Notes: a model not told the origin generated them from the sequence alone. Numbered from the stretch's first letter, positions 11,659 through 23,373 are shown. The stretch is 60,000 nucleotides of DNA from Adiantum capillus-veneris (GCA_014529385.2 CM043942.1:5953001-6013000), one strand, 5' to 3'. Translations and numbers: made by a program.

Positions 11659-12117
11659 ACATGACACTTGAGGTCTCACTTTCAATTTTATATGTTTGGA
11701 CTTATTTATTACGTGAGCCTATTTTGGTCATTTTGTGCATGCACGTCGTCACTAGTTTTATTGACTGGACATATATCATCACTACTGATGACATTCATAT
11801 TTTGATATATGGCTCCTTTCGCTATGTTTTTATGTAGTTATTTTTGGAACATTGCTACATTTGTTCCATATGAATGTTGTTTCCATTTAATTCCATTAGA
11901 AAGAAATGTTGTGTTTATGTCAAAGAGGGTTTTTATGCTCGTCTCATGCTTACAATATTTGAGATACGTTAATAGTGTGTTCTCATAACTTTGAAAATAT
12001 ATTATTTCAAACTTCTCCTACTTATTCTCCATTGAATGCATAAAAGTTATTAAAAGAACGAAAATCAACAATAAAATTAATAAGAACGAAAATAGAAGCT
12101 CGCAAAAATTACATCCC
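11659..12117 (+). other. 3' flank of the ParB-methyltransferase gene
   Basis: AT-rich with no further coding signal. A polyadenylation-like AATAAAAT lies near 12069-12077. I looked for a terminal inverted repeat matching the left end of the window and saw none. Confidence 0.4.
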
Positions 12118-12820
12118 CATCCCTAGCTTGCGTAAGATCAAAGGACTTTTAACACTAACCATTGGAGGTCTTTAATGAAGCTAATCCTAAGGTCTTTTAA
12201 GCTCCATTAGATGCACGTTGCTCTTTGATAGACTACCTCCTTTTGGACCCGTATTGAGATGCAATCATCTCTCCTTTTGGTCCCCTGCTAAGATAGGTCT
12301 AGAAGCACTTATTGCACATTTCTCTTTGGTAGACCATCTCCTTTTGGACCCGTATTGAGATGCAACCATCTCTCCTTTTGGTCCCCTGTTGAGATAGGTC
12401 TAGAAGCACATGTCTCTATTCTAACTCTTGTTCTCGTTTATCCTCCCACATTAAATGATCAGTTTAATATGAGAAAATCATTTGGGTAAGCTAGATATTA
12501 GATTTTATGACATTACCTCTCTCTTGAAATCATAGTTGTCGTCGACTATGAGGTAGAGAAGATAAATCCTAGTCATTAGTCCATGTTACTTAGCGGGTAG
12601 ATGATCTCTTTTTACCCTTCGACATCATTCCAAGATGGAGCATTGACAAGGTTCATATTATCCTTAAGCTAGGTTCTTTGCATCCATCTAGCATCTTTAA
12701 AAGAATAATTCTTAATAAGACATCGTCAGATAATCTTACCTTTTCTTAATACCTTGTCTTCATGTCATAGGATGGACTCAGATTGAAGTACTCTATCTCT
12801 GATGTTTGGAGGGTCTGCAA
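12118..12820 (-). mobile_element. inverted 3' fragment of a TE-A family Ty3 element
   Basis: This is the reverse complement of sequence found in TE-A at about 18250-19020. It contains LTR pieces (TTTAACACTAACCATTGGAG, ATGAGAAAATCATTTGGGTA-like text), the LTR start in reverse at about 12507-12512, and internal 3' sequence with ATTATCCTTAAGCTAGGTTC and GATGCTAGATG in reverse. An internal deletion is apparent next to CATTCCAAGATGGAGCATTG. About 65 bp is duplicated (12236-12300 and 12345-12410, CCTTTTGGACCCGTATTGAG). The fragment lies head to head with TE-A. Confidence 0.8.
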
Positions 12821-12882
12821 CCATCTCTCCGTTTGATGGCGCTCCTTTGTAAGGCTTACGTAGGCTCTTATGGAAAACATGG

Positions 12883-13654
12883 TGTCATTAAATATCTAAT
12901 ATCTAACCAACCCAAATTATTTTCTCATATTAAATTGATCATTTAATATGGGATAATAAACGGGAACAAGGGTTAGAATATAGACATGTGCTTACGGATC
13001 TATCTCAACGCAGGGCCAATGGTAAAGGGACCCAAATGAGAGATGGTCTGTCAAAGAGCAAGGTTAACTAATGAAGCTTAAAAGACCTTAGGGTTAGCTT
13101 CATTAAAGACCCTCCAATGGTTAGTGTTAAAACCTTTGACCTTAAGCAAACTAGGGCTGAGCTTGAGGTGGGAACCCAACCTAAACTTAAGCAAGCTAGG
13201 GTTGTGCTTGAGGTGGGAACCTTAAGCAAGCTAGGACTGTGCTTGAGGTGGAAACCCGATCTAAACTTAAGCAAGCTAGGGTTGTGCTTCAGGTGGGAAG
13301 CTGACCTAAACTTAAGCAAGCTAGGACTGTGCTTGAGGTGGGAACTTCACCTAAGGTGCTTGTCATGCTTGATGATTAAGGTACTAGAGGTACTTGTCAC
13401 ATTTAATGAGGAAGTTGCTTGAGAAGCTTCCTATGCATGGGGGGTAAGATGCTTGAGTCAAAAAGAGAACCTACACACTTAATGAGGAAGTTGCTTGAGA
13501 AACTTTCTATGCATAAAAATCTCAAAGTTAGGGGAATTCGAAAAGAGCACACGGGACACATGTCAGACTCTCACTAAGCTTAACCACATGGTGTGCTTGA
13601 ATGCTATTGGTTGGGCTAAATAGGGGTCCAATGAGCTTCTACTTCCATCTAACA
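12883..13654 (+). repeat. TE-A 5' LTR
   Basis: Matches 18764-19536 throughout, with scattered substitutions. It contains an internal array of about 55-bp units built on AAGCAAGCTAGG(GA)(TC)TGTGCTTGAGGTGGGAAC, four or five copies, which also produces spurious repetitive ORFs. There is a smaller duplicated block, TTAATGAGGAAGTTGCTTGA. Confidence 0.85.
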
Positions 13655-13718
13655 GAGTAGTAACTAAGGTTTTGAATTGCCAAAGCATACACTAAGTAAA
13701 CACATAAGTTTAATTAGC

Positions 13719-15120
13719 ATGGCTGACAATAACCAAGAGAGGAGAATGAACATTGATAACTTTGATTTTGCACATGAAGGTGCCAATGATGATGCCCCCA
13801 TGTTTGTTAATTATCTTGTCACTAGGTTGCAACAAGCTATGGGCAACCCCACTTTGCAAGCCAAAGTTACTCAACAACTTCGTGCTTATGGGATTTCCTT
13901 TCCTCTCCAAGAGGAGAGAAAGCTTACGAGGCCTCTTGAAGAGACCCCCAAGAGAAGACTCTCTCCCATACGAGAGAAGGAATCCAAAGATCAAGAAAGA
14001 AATGAATCCCTAAATTCCTCTGAAGATGTGGCTCCACGAAGAAGGAGGACTAAACGATCGCCAACTCCTCCCAAGAGAAAACGGTTAACCCATAGTACTT
14101 CTCCTCGTCACTCCAAAAGGGAAGAGAGGAAACCAAGGAAGAAAATGGAAAGAAAGAGGTCACCCTCTTCTCCTTCTTCTTCACCTTCCTCCTCTACCGA
14201 TGAAAGCTATGGCTATTCTCCAAGAGAATATAAGAGGGGAGGACATCGCAAATCTTACCCTGCATGGCGAAGGTCACAAAAGCTCAAGAAGTTCAAAGAG
14301 GGAGGAAAGAGTATCTCTTTTCTCACCTATGATGGCACCTTTGGTGCTACCGACAAGGTATTGGCCTTCATCCAACAATTTGATGCGGCCTTTGGAGACG
14401 AGGGCTTCACGGAGTCCTCCAAGCTACGCCATGTAGCTATGCACTTCCAAAAATTGGCTCGTCAATGGTGGGCTAGCCTTCGAGGCAATGGCGAAGCCCA
14501 GAGACATGGAAAACTCTACGAGTTTCCATCATGAAGCAATTCCTTGCAAGTGATGCAAAGGACAAAGTGCTCACCGAATGGCAGAGTTTAAGGCTTCTCT
14601 CTCATGAGTCTATCCACAAATATGTGGACAAGTTTTGGGATTTACATCTCAGGGCTACTGTCTTTCAAAAGATAGACTTTGCTGAGCAAATACAACAATT
14701 GTGTGCGGGATTACCTGAAGAGATGGCCGAGTATGTCAACTCTCAATGGCCTGACTCTATCAGCGAAGTAATCCACTATACCATGGTTTCTTCACGCATC
14801 AATTTCCAACAAGGGGTTAGATGGAATGTCAAACCCATGGAAAATAAAGACAAAAGTGATGCAAAGGGAAAAATTAATGCCCAAAATTTTTCCCATGATC
14901 ATTCCAACAACAACAACAATCGGTCCAAGGATATAGGAGTTTACAAAGGTAAAAATAAACTCTCTCCTGAAGAGCTTGAAACTTTTCGCAAGTATCACAA
15001 ATGTTTTAAGTATAGGGAGCAAGGACATGGCTATCGTTCTTGCCCCAGAAGAAATGCTTGCAATGAGACTCCTAGAGCTTCCACTATTGAAGCTCCAAAA
15101 GAGGATACTCATTGCAAAAG
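13719..15120 (+). pseudogene. TE-A gag (frameshifted)
   Basis: Ty3 capsid protein. The first frame starts MADNNQERR at 13719, has an Arg/Ser-rich stretch, then the retrotransposon-gag region (FGDEGFTESSKLRHVAMHFQ) and ends prematurely at 14534. The following frame from 14531 continues gag (LHLRATVFQKIDFAEQIQQL). TE-B reads through the same junction, so the break is a frameshift in TE-A. The zinc knuckle near 15000 is degenerate: CFKYREQGHGYRSCP has Tyr where the second Cys is expected. Confidence 0.85.
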
Positions 15121-15546
15121 ATCACCTCTTTCCTATGCTTGGGGAAAGGTAAGGGAGCATGATGCTTTCATCTTCTTTGCCCCGGTTCTACTCTCAACTT
15201 CATATCAATGGAGTTGGCCACCAAGTTGGGAATTCAAGCTTTTGAGATGGGAGATGTTGTAACTGTCGATGCCGCTTTCAAGGGACAGCAAGCCTCCGTT
15301 ACTCCCTTGATTGCGAAGTTGAGGCTTCATGTCCAAATCTATGTCGACAAAGAAGACTTCTTCATCTCTCCTCTCCAACATGAGGATGCTATCCTAGGGA
15401 TACCATGGTTCAACCGCATGGTTGCCAACATGAAGTTCCCTGAAAGGAGAATCTACTTCACCTACAGGGGAAAGAATATGTATATAGATGCTAATGAGTC
15501 TATTCGTACTATACCACTTGTAAATCCTCTTTCCCTTGATAAATAA
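15121..15546 (+). pseudogene. TE-A retropepsin-like protease region
   Basis: Frame 15208-15546 reads MELATKLGIQAFEM and then ...LHVQIYVDKEDFFISPL and AILGIPWFNRM, the C-terminal half of a Ty3 aspartic protease. The catalytic D-S/T-G segment upstream sits in another frame or is lost, so the enzyme is not intact. Confidence 0.75.
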
Positions 15547-16923
15547 ATGAAAAGCTCAGTTTTTGCGTACATGATTTTTGTCAAAGAATCCCTAAAAGGT
15601 CCTAGGGTTTCATCAGAGGTGAATGGTAGGAATCAAGAAGAGTTACACTTGTCTAACTTTCTAAAAGGATTCCAAGATGTGTTCATTGATGATATCCCTA
15701 TGGACTTACCTGCAAATCGAGGGGATGATGACCATCAAATTGAGCTCCTATCAGGAAGCTCACAGCCTAACAAACCTCCCTATCGAGTTTCACAAGCTCA
15801 ACAAGAGGAGATCATGAGGCAAGTACAAGAATTGGTAGACAAAGGATTGGTGAGGCCTAGCTCCTCTCCCTTTTGCTCTCCAATCCTTTTAGTACAAAAG
15901 AAAGATGGTACATACCGCATGTGTGTGGACTATCACGCACTAAACCATATCACTATCAAAAACAGATTTCTCGTACCTCGAGTAGAAGATCTTCTTGATA
16001 AGCTACAAGGATCTACCTACTTCAGTAGGATTGACCTTAAAAGTGGCTACCATCAAATAAGGATAGTGAATGAAGATATCCTAAAGACCGCGTTTCGTAC
16101 AACATTTGGACTTTATGAATATCTAGTCCTGCCTTTTGGCTTGACTAATGCACCAGCTACATTCAATCAATTATGGAGAAAAGTTTTAGACCCTACCGCA
16201 AATTCACTGTTCTTTGATGATATCATCATCTACTCCAATTCCTTGGAGGAACACAAGCAACATCTCCAAGTGATTTTTCAAGCATTAAGGGAGAATAAGG
16301 TTTTTTTCAATCAAAAGAAAAGCGAATTTTTCCTTCAAGAGATTCAATACTTAGGTCATATTATCTCTCAAGATGGTATCCGTATGGATCCATCAAAGTT
16401 GGAGGTAATAAAAGCATGGCCTAATCCAAGGAATCTACATGAGCTAAGAAGCTTTATTGGTATGTGTGCATACAATAGATGCTTCATAGCAAAATTCTCT
16501 CAAATAGCAGGACCATTACATGACTTAACAAAGAAAAATGTTAAGTATTCATGGACTGCTAAGGAGCAAAGTGCTTTTGACAAGCTCAAAGAGAAGCTTA
16601 TCTCCCAACCAATCCTTATGCTTTCGGATCTCTCAAAGACATTTGAGGTCCAATGTGATGCTTGTGGTGATTGCCTTGGAGCAGTCTTGCTTCAAGAAGG
16701 GCATGCCATAGCATATGAGAGCCGAAGGCTCAACACGGATGAATGGGTCTTAGGCATTTATGAGAAAGAGATGTTAGTTGTTCTACATGCCCTAGACACA
16801 TGGAAGCACTATCTATTGGGGACTCCATTCATCTTACGAACAGACCATCAAAGTCTCAAGTACTTCATGACGCAAACAAAGCTTTCCGACAAACAAATGA
16901 GGTGGACAATTTTTCTTTCATAA
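15547..16923 (+). CDS. TE-A reverse transcriptase and RNase H
   Basis: A 458-residue frame. RT motifs in order: KGLVRPSSSPFCSPILLVQK, MCVDYHALN, FSRIDLKSGYHQIRI, PFGLTNAPATF, and the catalytic FFDDIIIYS near residue 225. The RNase H begins at CDACGDCLGAVLLQEGHAIA and continues to LRTDHQSLKYF. The frame stops at TAA (16921-16923) inside the connection domain. TE-B has CAA at the same place (LLQFKFHIAH), so this is a nonsense mutation, and the enzyme would lack its integrase fusion. Confidence 0.9.
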   Translation: MKSSVFAYMIFVKESLKGPRVSSEVNGRNQEELHLSNFLKGFQDVFIDDIPMDLPANRGDDDHQIELLSGSSQPNKPPYRVSQAQQEEIMRQVQELVDKGLVRPSSSPFCSPILLVQKKDGTYRMCVDYHALNHITIKNRFLVPRVEDLLDKLQGSTYFSRIDLKSGYHQIRIVNEDILKTAFRTTFGLYEYLVLPFGLTNAPATFNQLWRKVLDPTANSLFFDDIIIYSNSLEEHKQHLQVIFQALRENKVFFNQKKSEFFLQEIQYLGHIISQDGIRMDPSKLEVIKAWPNPRNLHELRSFIGMCAYNRCFIAKFSQIAGPLHDLTKKNVKYSWTAKEQSAFDKLKEKLISQPILMLSDLSKTFEVQCDACGDCLGAVLLQEGHAIAYESRRLNTDEWVLGIYEKEMLVVLHALDTWKHYLLGTPFILRTDHQSLKYFMTQTKLSDKQMRWTIFLS

Positions 16924-18002
16924 TTTAATTTCCACATTGCTCACATTGCTGGTAAGCACAATCAAGTGGCTGATGCACTTTCGCAACGACCAAAAGTTAA
17001 TGCTGTGTCAAGAGCAACTCACAATGATCTATCTTCTATGATAGATGAGTATGCTATTGACCTTGACTTTAAAGACATAATGTCAGCCCTTGATTTGGGG
17101 AAGAAAGAGGAACCATTCACCTTGCAGGATGGTTATGTTCTCCATGGCAATAGGCTATGTGTTACCCACTCTCTTCGTGAGAAATTCATGTATGAATCCC
17201 ATGCTCCTCCCTATGCGGGGCATAGAGGCATTCAACTCTACTCCAAGTGGACACACAAGAGTATGTTTCAAAATGTGTAGTATACCAAAAGACCAAGTAT
17301 GATAGAGGGAAGCAACCTGGATTACTCCAACCATTGCCAATTCCTAATTCACCATGGGAGAGTATATCCATGGATTTTATCTTTGGATTACCAAAGTCTA
17401 TCCATGGGAATACGGGAATATGGACAATAGTCGACAGGTTTAGCAAGCAAGCACACTCTATCCCTCTCAAGAAGACTATTAAGGCACACCAAATGGCAAC
17501 TCTCTTCATATCACAGATTTTCAAACACCATGGATTGCCAACATCCATCGTGTCAGATAGAGATCCTAGAATGACCAGTAATTTTTGGAAAGGTCTCTTA
17601 AAAAATCTAGGTACAAGATTGAATTTCTCTTCGGCCTATCACCCACAAACGGATGGCCAAAGTGAGATAGCCAATCTTACGATTCTTGATCTACTAAAGA
17701 TCTATGTTACAGAAGTAGATCAACGCTCACAATGGGAAAAGTACTTACCTCTTGTAGAGTATGCGTATAATAATAATATCCATACTTCTATGGGAAAAGC
17801 ACCTTTTGAAATCATAGAGGAAAGACCTAAAAGTCCCTTGCTACTTAAAGTACATGGAAAGATCTTCGTTGCCGATGAGTATAGTCGTGACCTGCAAACA
17901 TCTTTTCAAAAGATTAAGGAGGCTATATCCATCTCCCAACTAAGGCAAAAAGCTGATGCTGACAAGCACATAAGGTCCTTAACGTTCAAAGAAAATGATT
18001 GA
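16924..18002 (+). pseudogene. TE-A integrase (two broken frames)
   Basis: 16966-17280 carries GKHNQVADALSQRP and the N-terminal zinc-binding part (YAGHRGI). From 17247 another frame carries the catalytic core: MDFIFGLP, IVSDRDPRM and HPQTDGQSEI, giving the D, D and E residues. It ends in a TGA at 18000-18002 where Trp is likely expected (a G-to-A change). The frameshift near 17250 separates the zinc domain from the core. Confidence 0.85.
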
Positions 18003-18420
18003 GTCTTACTTAAGTTTCCTAAGGCTCGATTGAGGCAAACGACGCGTAAAAATCCTACGGGCCATCAAAAGTATTATGCTAAACTAGCAAAAAGATACTA
18101 TGGTCCTTTTCAAATTTTGAAGCCAATCAATGAGGTGGCTTATCAACTCAAGTTACCTAACCATTGGCTCATACACAATTCTTTTCATGTGAGCCTACTC
18201 AAGACCTACAAATGAGAGCCTCCAAATAAACCAATTATTGAAGACCCTCCCGAAATCAAAGATCAAGAAGAGGTACTACAACCCGAAGCTATCCTTCGGC
18301 ATGAAGACGGTATCTTATTAAGTTCAAAAATTATCCTTTTGAAGATGCTAGATGCATGCAAGGAATCCAGCTTAAGGATAGTATGAACTTTGTCAAGGCT
18401 TACAATGCTACATTAGAGTA
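18003..18420 (+). pseudogene. TE-A integrase C-terminus with chromodomain-like tail
   Basis: 18030-18215 reads [20 protein letters not shown] and [11 protein letters not shown], the usual end of Ty3 integrases. After a stop, the text around 18270-18410 (LQPEAILRHED, then SMNFVKAYNATLE in other frames) resembles the chromodomain-like end of chromovirus integrases. Broken by stops and frameshifts. Confidence 0.65.
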
Positions 18421-18763
18421 ACCAAATGTACATGTTTCTTTTGAATGATCAATGTTTTTGTCTTATGAGACTAATTGTCTCTTTATTGTGCACAAATTTA
18501 AGTAGTATACATACTAAGAATCATGTTTGGGATGACAACGTCTCCCAAACACCATGTAGAATTTGTCACTCTACTTGGGAGGATGAAATGGACTAAAGAG
18601 CAGACATGCTTGCGGTAGCTATGTCTCCCAAGCACCAAATGGATTAGTCATCCATCTTGGAATGATGTTGTAGGGTACTCACTAAGACAAATTGACTAAT
18701 GACTATGACTTTATCTCTTTCACCTCATAATCGAGGACGACCATGATTTCAAGAGAGAGGTAA
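18421..18763. other. TE-A 3' non-coding region with polypurine tract
   Basis: Non-coding sequence between pol and the 3' LTR. AAGAGAGAGG at about 18751-18760 is the likely plus-strand primer (polypurine tract), immediately before the LTR start. Confidence 0.65.
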
Positions 18764-19536
18764 TGTCATTAAATATCTAATATCTAACCAACCCAAATGA
18801 TTTTCTCATATTAAACTAATCATTTAATATGGGATAATAAACGGGGACAAGGGTTAGAATATAGACATGTGCTTATGGATCTATCTCAACACGGGGCCAA
18901 TGGTAAAGGGGCCCAAATGAGAGATGGTATGTCAAAGAGCAAGGTTAACTAATGAAGCTTAAAAGACCTTAAGGTTAACTTCATTAAAGACCTCCAATGG
19001 TTAGTGTTAAAATTCCTTTGACCTTAAGCAAACTAGGGCTGAGCTTGAGGTGGGAACCCGACCTAAACTTAAGCAAGCTAGGGTTGTGCTTGAGGTGGAA
19101 ACCTTAAGCAAGCTAGGATTGTGCTTGAGGTGGGAACCCGAACTAAACTTAAGCAAGCTAGGGTTGTGCTTGAGGTGGGAACCCGACCTAAACTTAAGCA
19201 AGCTAGGGCTGTGCTTGAGGTGGGAACTCCACCTAAGGTGCTTGTCATGCTTGATGACTAAGGTACTTGAGGTACTTGTCACATTTAATGAGGAAGTTGC
19301 TTGAGAAGCTTCCTATGCATGGGAGGTAAGATGCTTGAGTTTAAAAGAGAACCTACACACTTAATGAGGAAGTTGCTTGAGAAACTTCCTATGCATAAAA
19401 ATCTCAAAGTTAGGGGAATTCTAAAAGAGCACACGGGACACATGTCAGACTCTCACTAAGCTTAACCACATGGTGTGCTTGAATGCTATTGGTTGGGCTA
19501 AAGAGGGGTCCAATGAGCTTCTACTTCCATCTGACA
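18764..19536 (+). repeat. TE-A 3' LTR
   Basis: Partner of 12883-13654, with the same TGTCATTAAATATCTAATAT start and the same internal array of CAAGCTAGGGTTGTGCTTGA units. The homology to the 5' LTR ends at ACA 19534-19536. Confidence 0.85.
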
Positions 19537-20430
19537 AATATCTAGATATTTCAAGCTCTCTCTCTCTCTAAGGGGTAAGGAGGACACTTGTCAAAAGACT
19601 ACCCATGTACTTGACTGCATGATGCATGTGATTGGCTAGGGGGAGAGGGGTCCAATGAGCTTGCAACATGCAAAAAGGTCACCACTCGCCCAAAGCAAGG
19701 AGGGGGGGTGCTAGGGGGATATACTCCACACACACACTCATTTTGCAAAGCCATTCTCACTTGGTGAAAGTTGAGGAACACCACCTCCTTCTCCAAGCTT
19801 GTGAGAGTGAAAGCCTACACCAGCACTCTTGGCTATGGAATGCAAATCCAACCAAGAGTCATGCTTCAATGCTTAAGCTTGCCATCTTCTCCATCTTCAT
19901 TACTATGCATGTATGCTAGCAAGAAGAGTAATGATAAGTGAGGAACTATTTCTTTCTCCTATGGAATGGTCCTTCTTCCTCTTCCCTATCCTCATTCCCC
20001 GCTAGCTCTCTCCACCTTCGAAGGTGTTTGAGGCCTTGGGACTGAGGATTGGGATAGTTAATGCCTTCTTCAAGTTTATGTTATGCTTGTGATGCATGAA
20101 GCTTTCCATCTTCATTGCATCACCTAGGTTACAAGGAACACAAAGATTGTATTGTACCAAGTCTCTCTTGATGGGAGAAACTATAATACAAATTCCTATT
20201 GGAGGGGGGACCGGCTCCATATGAATCCAGTCCTCAAATATTGTCATGTTCTCTAAATTCTCTCTCTCTTGCAAAAGTATTGTTCATGCCAAGTTAACTA
20301 AGTACCATGTTTATGTTGTTACCATCAGTTAAGTTCATCCGATATGCTCACAAAGAATCTCTCAAAAGTGCTTCACCTAATTTCCTAATTCCGCTACTTT
20401 CAAAGTTCATAGGCAATTTCCATTACACAT
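19537..20430. other. unassigned sequence between TE-A and TE-B, possibly LTR-derived
   Basis: No gene. GAGGGGTCCAATGAGCTTGC at about 19645 repeats the last part of the TE-A LTR, and a CTCTCTCTCTC tract follows the LTR end, so this may be additional LTR (R/U5) sequence that the 5' LTR lost. The remainder has no recognisable feature. Confidence 0.35.
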
Positions 20431-20933
20431 AGTGCATGAGCCAATGGTTGGGGCAACTTTAATTGATAAGCCATCTCATTGATTGGCTTAAGAATTTAAA
20501 AAAGTAACATAGTATCGTTTTGCTAGTTTAGTATAATACTCTTGGTGGCCCATGGTATTCTTACACGTAGTATGCCTTGGAGGAGCCTTGAGAAACTTTA
20601 GCAAGACCCAATCATGTTTCTTAAAGGCTAAGGCTCTTCTATGCTTATTAGCAGTATCCCTTTTTGCCTTTGATTTGAGATGGATATAACCTCTTTAATC
20701 TTTGGAAAAGATTATTGTGATTCTTGGCTATATTCATCAGCAATGAAGATCTTTCCATGTACTTTAAGTAGTAAGGGACTTTTGGATCTTCCCTCTTTAA
20801 CCTCGAAAGGTGCTTTCCCCATAGAAGTATGTACAATGTCATTGTACGCATACTCCATAAGAGGTAGGTCTTTCTCTCTTTGAGAATGTTGATTTACTTC
20901 CATGACATAGGCTTTTAGTAGATCAAGAATCGT
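20431..20933 (-). mobile_element. TE-B, left (3') part: integrase fragment
   Basis: Minus-strand integrase sequence: ILDLLKAYVMEVNQHS, YAYNDIVHTSMGKAPFEVKE and VHGKIFIADEYSQ, close to TE-A. It joins the part at 34867 exactly, once TE-C and one copy of the ATCGT duplication are removed. Homology to TE-A ends near 20431, so the 3' end of TE-B is lost. Stops break the frame. Confidence 0.85.
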
Positions 20934-21316
20934 TGTAACGGCTATTGCCCACACAGGAGCAATAGGCATTACGGGAATGAATACCCTCAAACTGCCTTAC
21001 ATTATGTGAGCATCAAACACATAGAAATAGAATAGAAGACAGTACACAGGAACAAAACACCTTCTTTTTCATTCATATGTAATCCGGACACACAGAGTTA
21101 CAATAGAAGATGTATGAACAGCATAAGGTAAGGTACATCAAAGACAGGTATGCCCCACATATACAACCGCTGCTCCAGCGCAGATCGGGAATGGTGCACA
21201 ACCTCCTCCTGTCCCATGATATCTTGTGAAGAACTGCCGCCACGGCCGTCGCATGACTCCTGATCCGCAATGTCCAGACCTCCGCAGGACCGCACTGTGC
21301 GACTTATGCCATAACA
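20934..21316 (-). repeat. TE-C 3' LTR
   Basis: Identical in length to 34484-34866. Read on the plus strand it begins TGTAACGGCTATTGCCCACA and ends CCATAACA. Confidence 0.93.
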
Positions 21317-21350
21317 CCTGGCACGCATGGTGGATTGCACAAACCCACAC

Positions 21351-23373
21351 TCAGCCCCTCCGGTTGGAAGGTTCCGGTTGCTGATCTTCAACCTGTTCTG
21401 GTGAAGACAAAATGTCGATGTATCCAAATCCTCGAAAATCTGCGGTATGGGCCCGATACACCTCATCCAATAGATGTGGATCTATCTCAGTGTGCTCCGG
21501 CCAAGGAGCCCTGGAAATAAACTGTGTCGGCAAGGAAATAGATTGAGGCGCCTGCGGCAAAGGGGCAAGAGGCGTATGCAGAGGATAATAGCGAGAGAGG
21601 TATCTATTGAGGGCAGACCAAAATGGAGGACATGGGGGTAAACTGAGGGAGAAAGAGTGAGCCAAAGTTTCCACCCAGAAACACACCCTGCGTCGCTCCT
21701 TACGAAATCGACGAATCATTCTCTGCAAACGAGATACATGAGCCTGGGCCTCGGCACAATCCTCTATAGCTTGCACCCAATTAGCAATATCAAAACCTTC
21801 TGGAACGACACTCTTACCTCTGTCAGTGTTCGATGGCTTAGGTTGCTGCATCACAACCTGCTGAGTTGGTTGCTGTGCTCTCACCTCAGCAGACAACCGT
21901 GTTCTCCAGCTTTGTATTTGATTTTCTAGAAAGATGTGAAGGTCCTGCTGCATCTCCACTGTTAAAGCATCCAAATCATTCATATTTATCATGACATCAC
22001 CAGGATGCGAGGCTAAATATGAGGCAAGGCAATTATGCATTCGCAATTGAAGCAGTTCATCTTGAATGGAAGCCACAAACGCAGAATTAGCCCCCCAAAG
22101 CGTTTTTATTTCCTCATTTTGCTGGCGAGCCGCCGCAGTCAAGTCCTCATTTTGATTGGTTAAATCGGCAATGCGAGCCTGCACAGCTGTTACCTTCGTT
22201 TCCAGCTCATTAACTCAGCCCTCTGTTGCGGGAGCTGGCTAGGCCGCACGAATAGACTCCGCAAGTCTATTCAAAAAAGTACCGCACGTCTAGATTTGGT
22301 CAGCAGTGTTTGTGGCTACCGCCTCCCAAGGCAAAACTGCGGAAAGAGTACCTCCCGTCGAAGCAGCCGCATTGGTGGTTCCAGAATTCTTTGGTTGCGA
22401 GGGAGTGTTCGCACCCGGAGAGCCAGTCCTAGTTGGAGTAGCAATTGCCACCCTTTCCTGCAGTCGGCGTCTCCATCGTGCCAGCGCAGAACCCTCCGGC
22501 CAAGTCGATGTAGTTGCAGGAGGTGGTGTAGAAAACAGATGTTCCTCCCGCCTGCGCTTGCGGCTTGATGATCTTGCAGTGGCCATCTCTTGTGCTCCAG
22601 AGGGTACCACTGCAGTCGATGGACCCAGCATATCCTCAATACAAACATTTTGCTATTTTACCCGCCCACCAGGAACTTCCAAACTCTGAGTTTGCAACAG
22701 AGGTGCAACAGTACCTTGGACCCACCAGCCTGTCATCCTCAAAATGGCATAGAGGACGCAGGGCAAGAGGAAAAACCTCTAGCAATGGAAAAATTAGTGT
22801 CAATAACTGGTCGACTTTTGTGTTGGTTGGGGTGCTTCGCCCCAGCTGTGCCACCACTCTTTGGCATTCTGCCAGTAGTCTCTCTCTGACAACTGCTACC
22901 CAAGCAACTGGCCCAAAGTTGGCCGAATGCAACACATTTCGCACTTTGGCCGATATGGTATAGGCTTTAGCTTGCAGCCAAATTGCCTCGAGAAATTATT
23001 TGTAAGCATCCCTTGTCGCTACATCTATTAACCCTGAAAGCTTGTATTCCCCTTTCACTTTCAACCCAAATTCCTGCTCGACATCGGCAGCAGGAATCAC
23101 ATGAGATGCTCGCACGACTCCATCATTGGGCAAACAACAGCACCTTGAAATTCTCTCCGCTGTCAGCTGAATATGTTGGTTATTAAGCTGCACCATATCC
23201 CCAACAGCAAGTTGCTCAATCAATACTGCGGCCTGCGGGTGGACAGGTATCCCTTGCCAATCCAAGTTGGCGAACACTCGCAGCCGCAAATCTTGCAGCC
23301 AGGCATCCACTCGGCGAAGCGCTAACTGCTGGACTGGATTAAAGGGGATGCATTGCAGAAGAGAAGCCTTCAT
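21351..23373 (-). pseudogene. TE-C extra ORF downstream of integrase (decayed)
   Basis: Sense-strand coding remnants lie between integrase and the 3' LTR. Frames: 23373-22996 (MKASLLQCIPFNPVQQL), continuing in frame after TAA to 22636; then, after a frameshift, 22631-22290 with a nuclear-localisation-like SSSRKRRREEH; then, after three in-frame stops, 22184-21351, which starts as a coiled coil (ARIADLTNQNEDLTAAARQQ) and is Pro-rich at its end. The stops at 22996, 22287 and upstream of 22184 sit where Gln or Arg codons fit. Additional 3' ORFs are known in some plant Ty3 lineages, especially Tat-type. I see no signal peptide or membrane span that would support an envelope protein. Function unknown. 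Confidence 0.55.

Larger units (their letters stand above)
12883..19536 (+). mobile_element. TE-A: decayed Ty3-type LTR retrotransposon
   Basis: LTRs of 772 and 773 bp (12883-13654 and 18764-19536) start TGTCATTAAATATCTAATAT and end in ACA. Between them lie gag, protease, RT/RNase H, integrase and a chromodomain-like tail in the order of chromovirus-type Ty3 elements, all on the plus strand and broken by stops and frameshifts. The polypurine tract before the 3' LTR is AAGAGAGAGG. I see no matching target duplication (CATGG versus AATAT) and no clear primer site after 13654, so an end may be rearranged. Sequence after 19536 repeats an LTR phrase (GGGGTCCAATGAGCTT), suggesting that the true 3' LTR is longer. 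Confidence 0.85.

Noticed and set aside
13068-13422. Small repetitive ORFs (LKHSPSLLKF; LNLSKLGLCL) in the TE-A LTR
   Set aside because: They come from the 55-bp tandem units in the LTR and recur at 19007-19304 for the same reason.
22296-22963. Plus-strand ORFs opposite the TE-C 3' region
   Set aside because: Short, composition-driven shadows of the minus-strand coding remnants; no motif.
21351-23373. TE-C 3' ORF as an envelope gene
   Set aside because: No signal peptide, membrane span or cleavage motif is visible; coiled coil and basic patch fit a cytoplasmic or nuclear protein.
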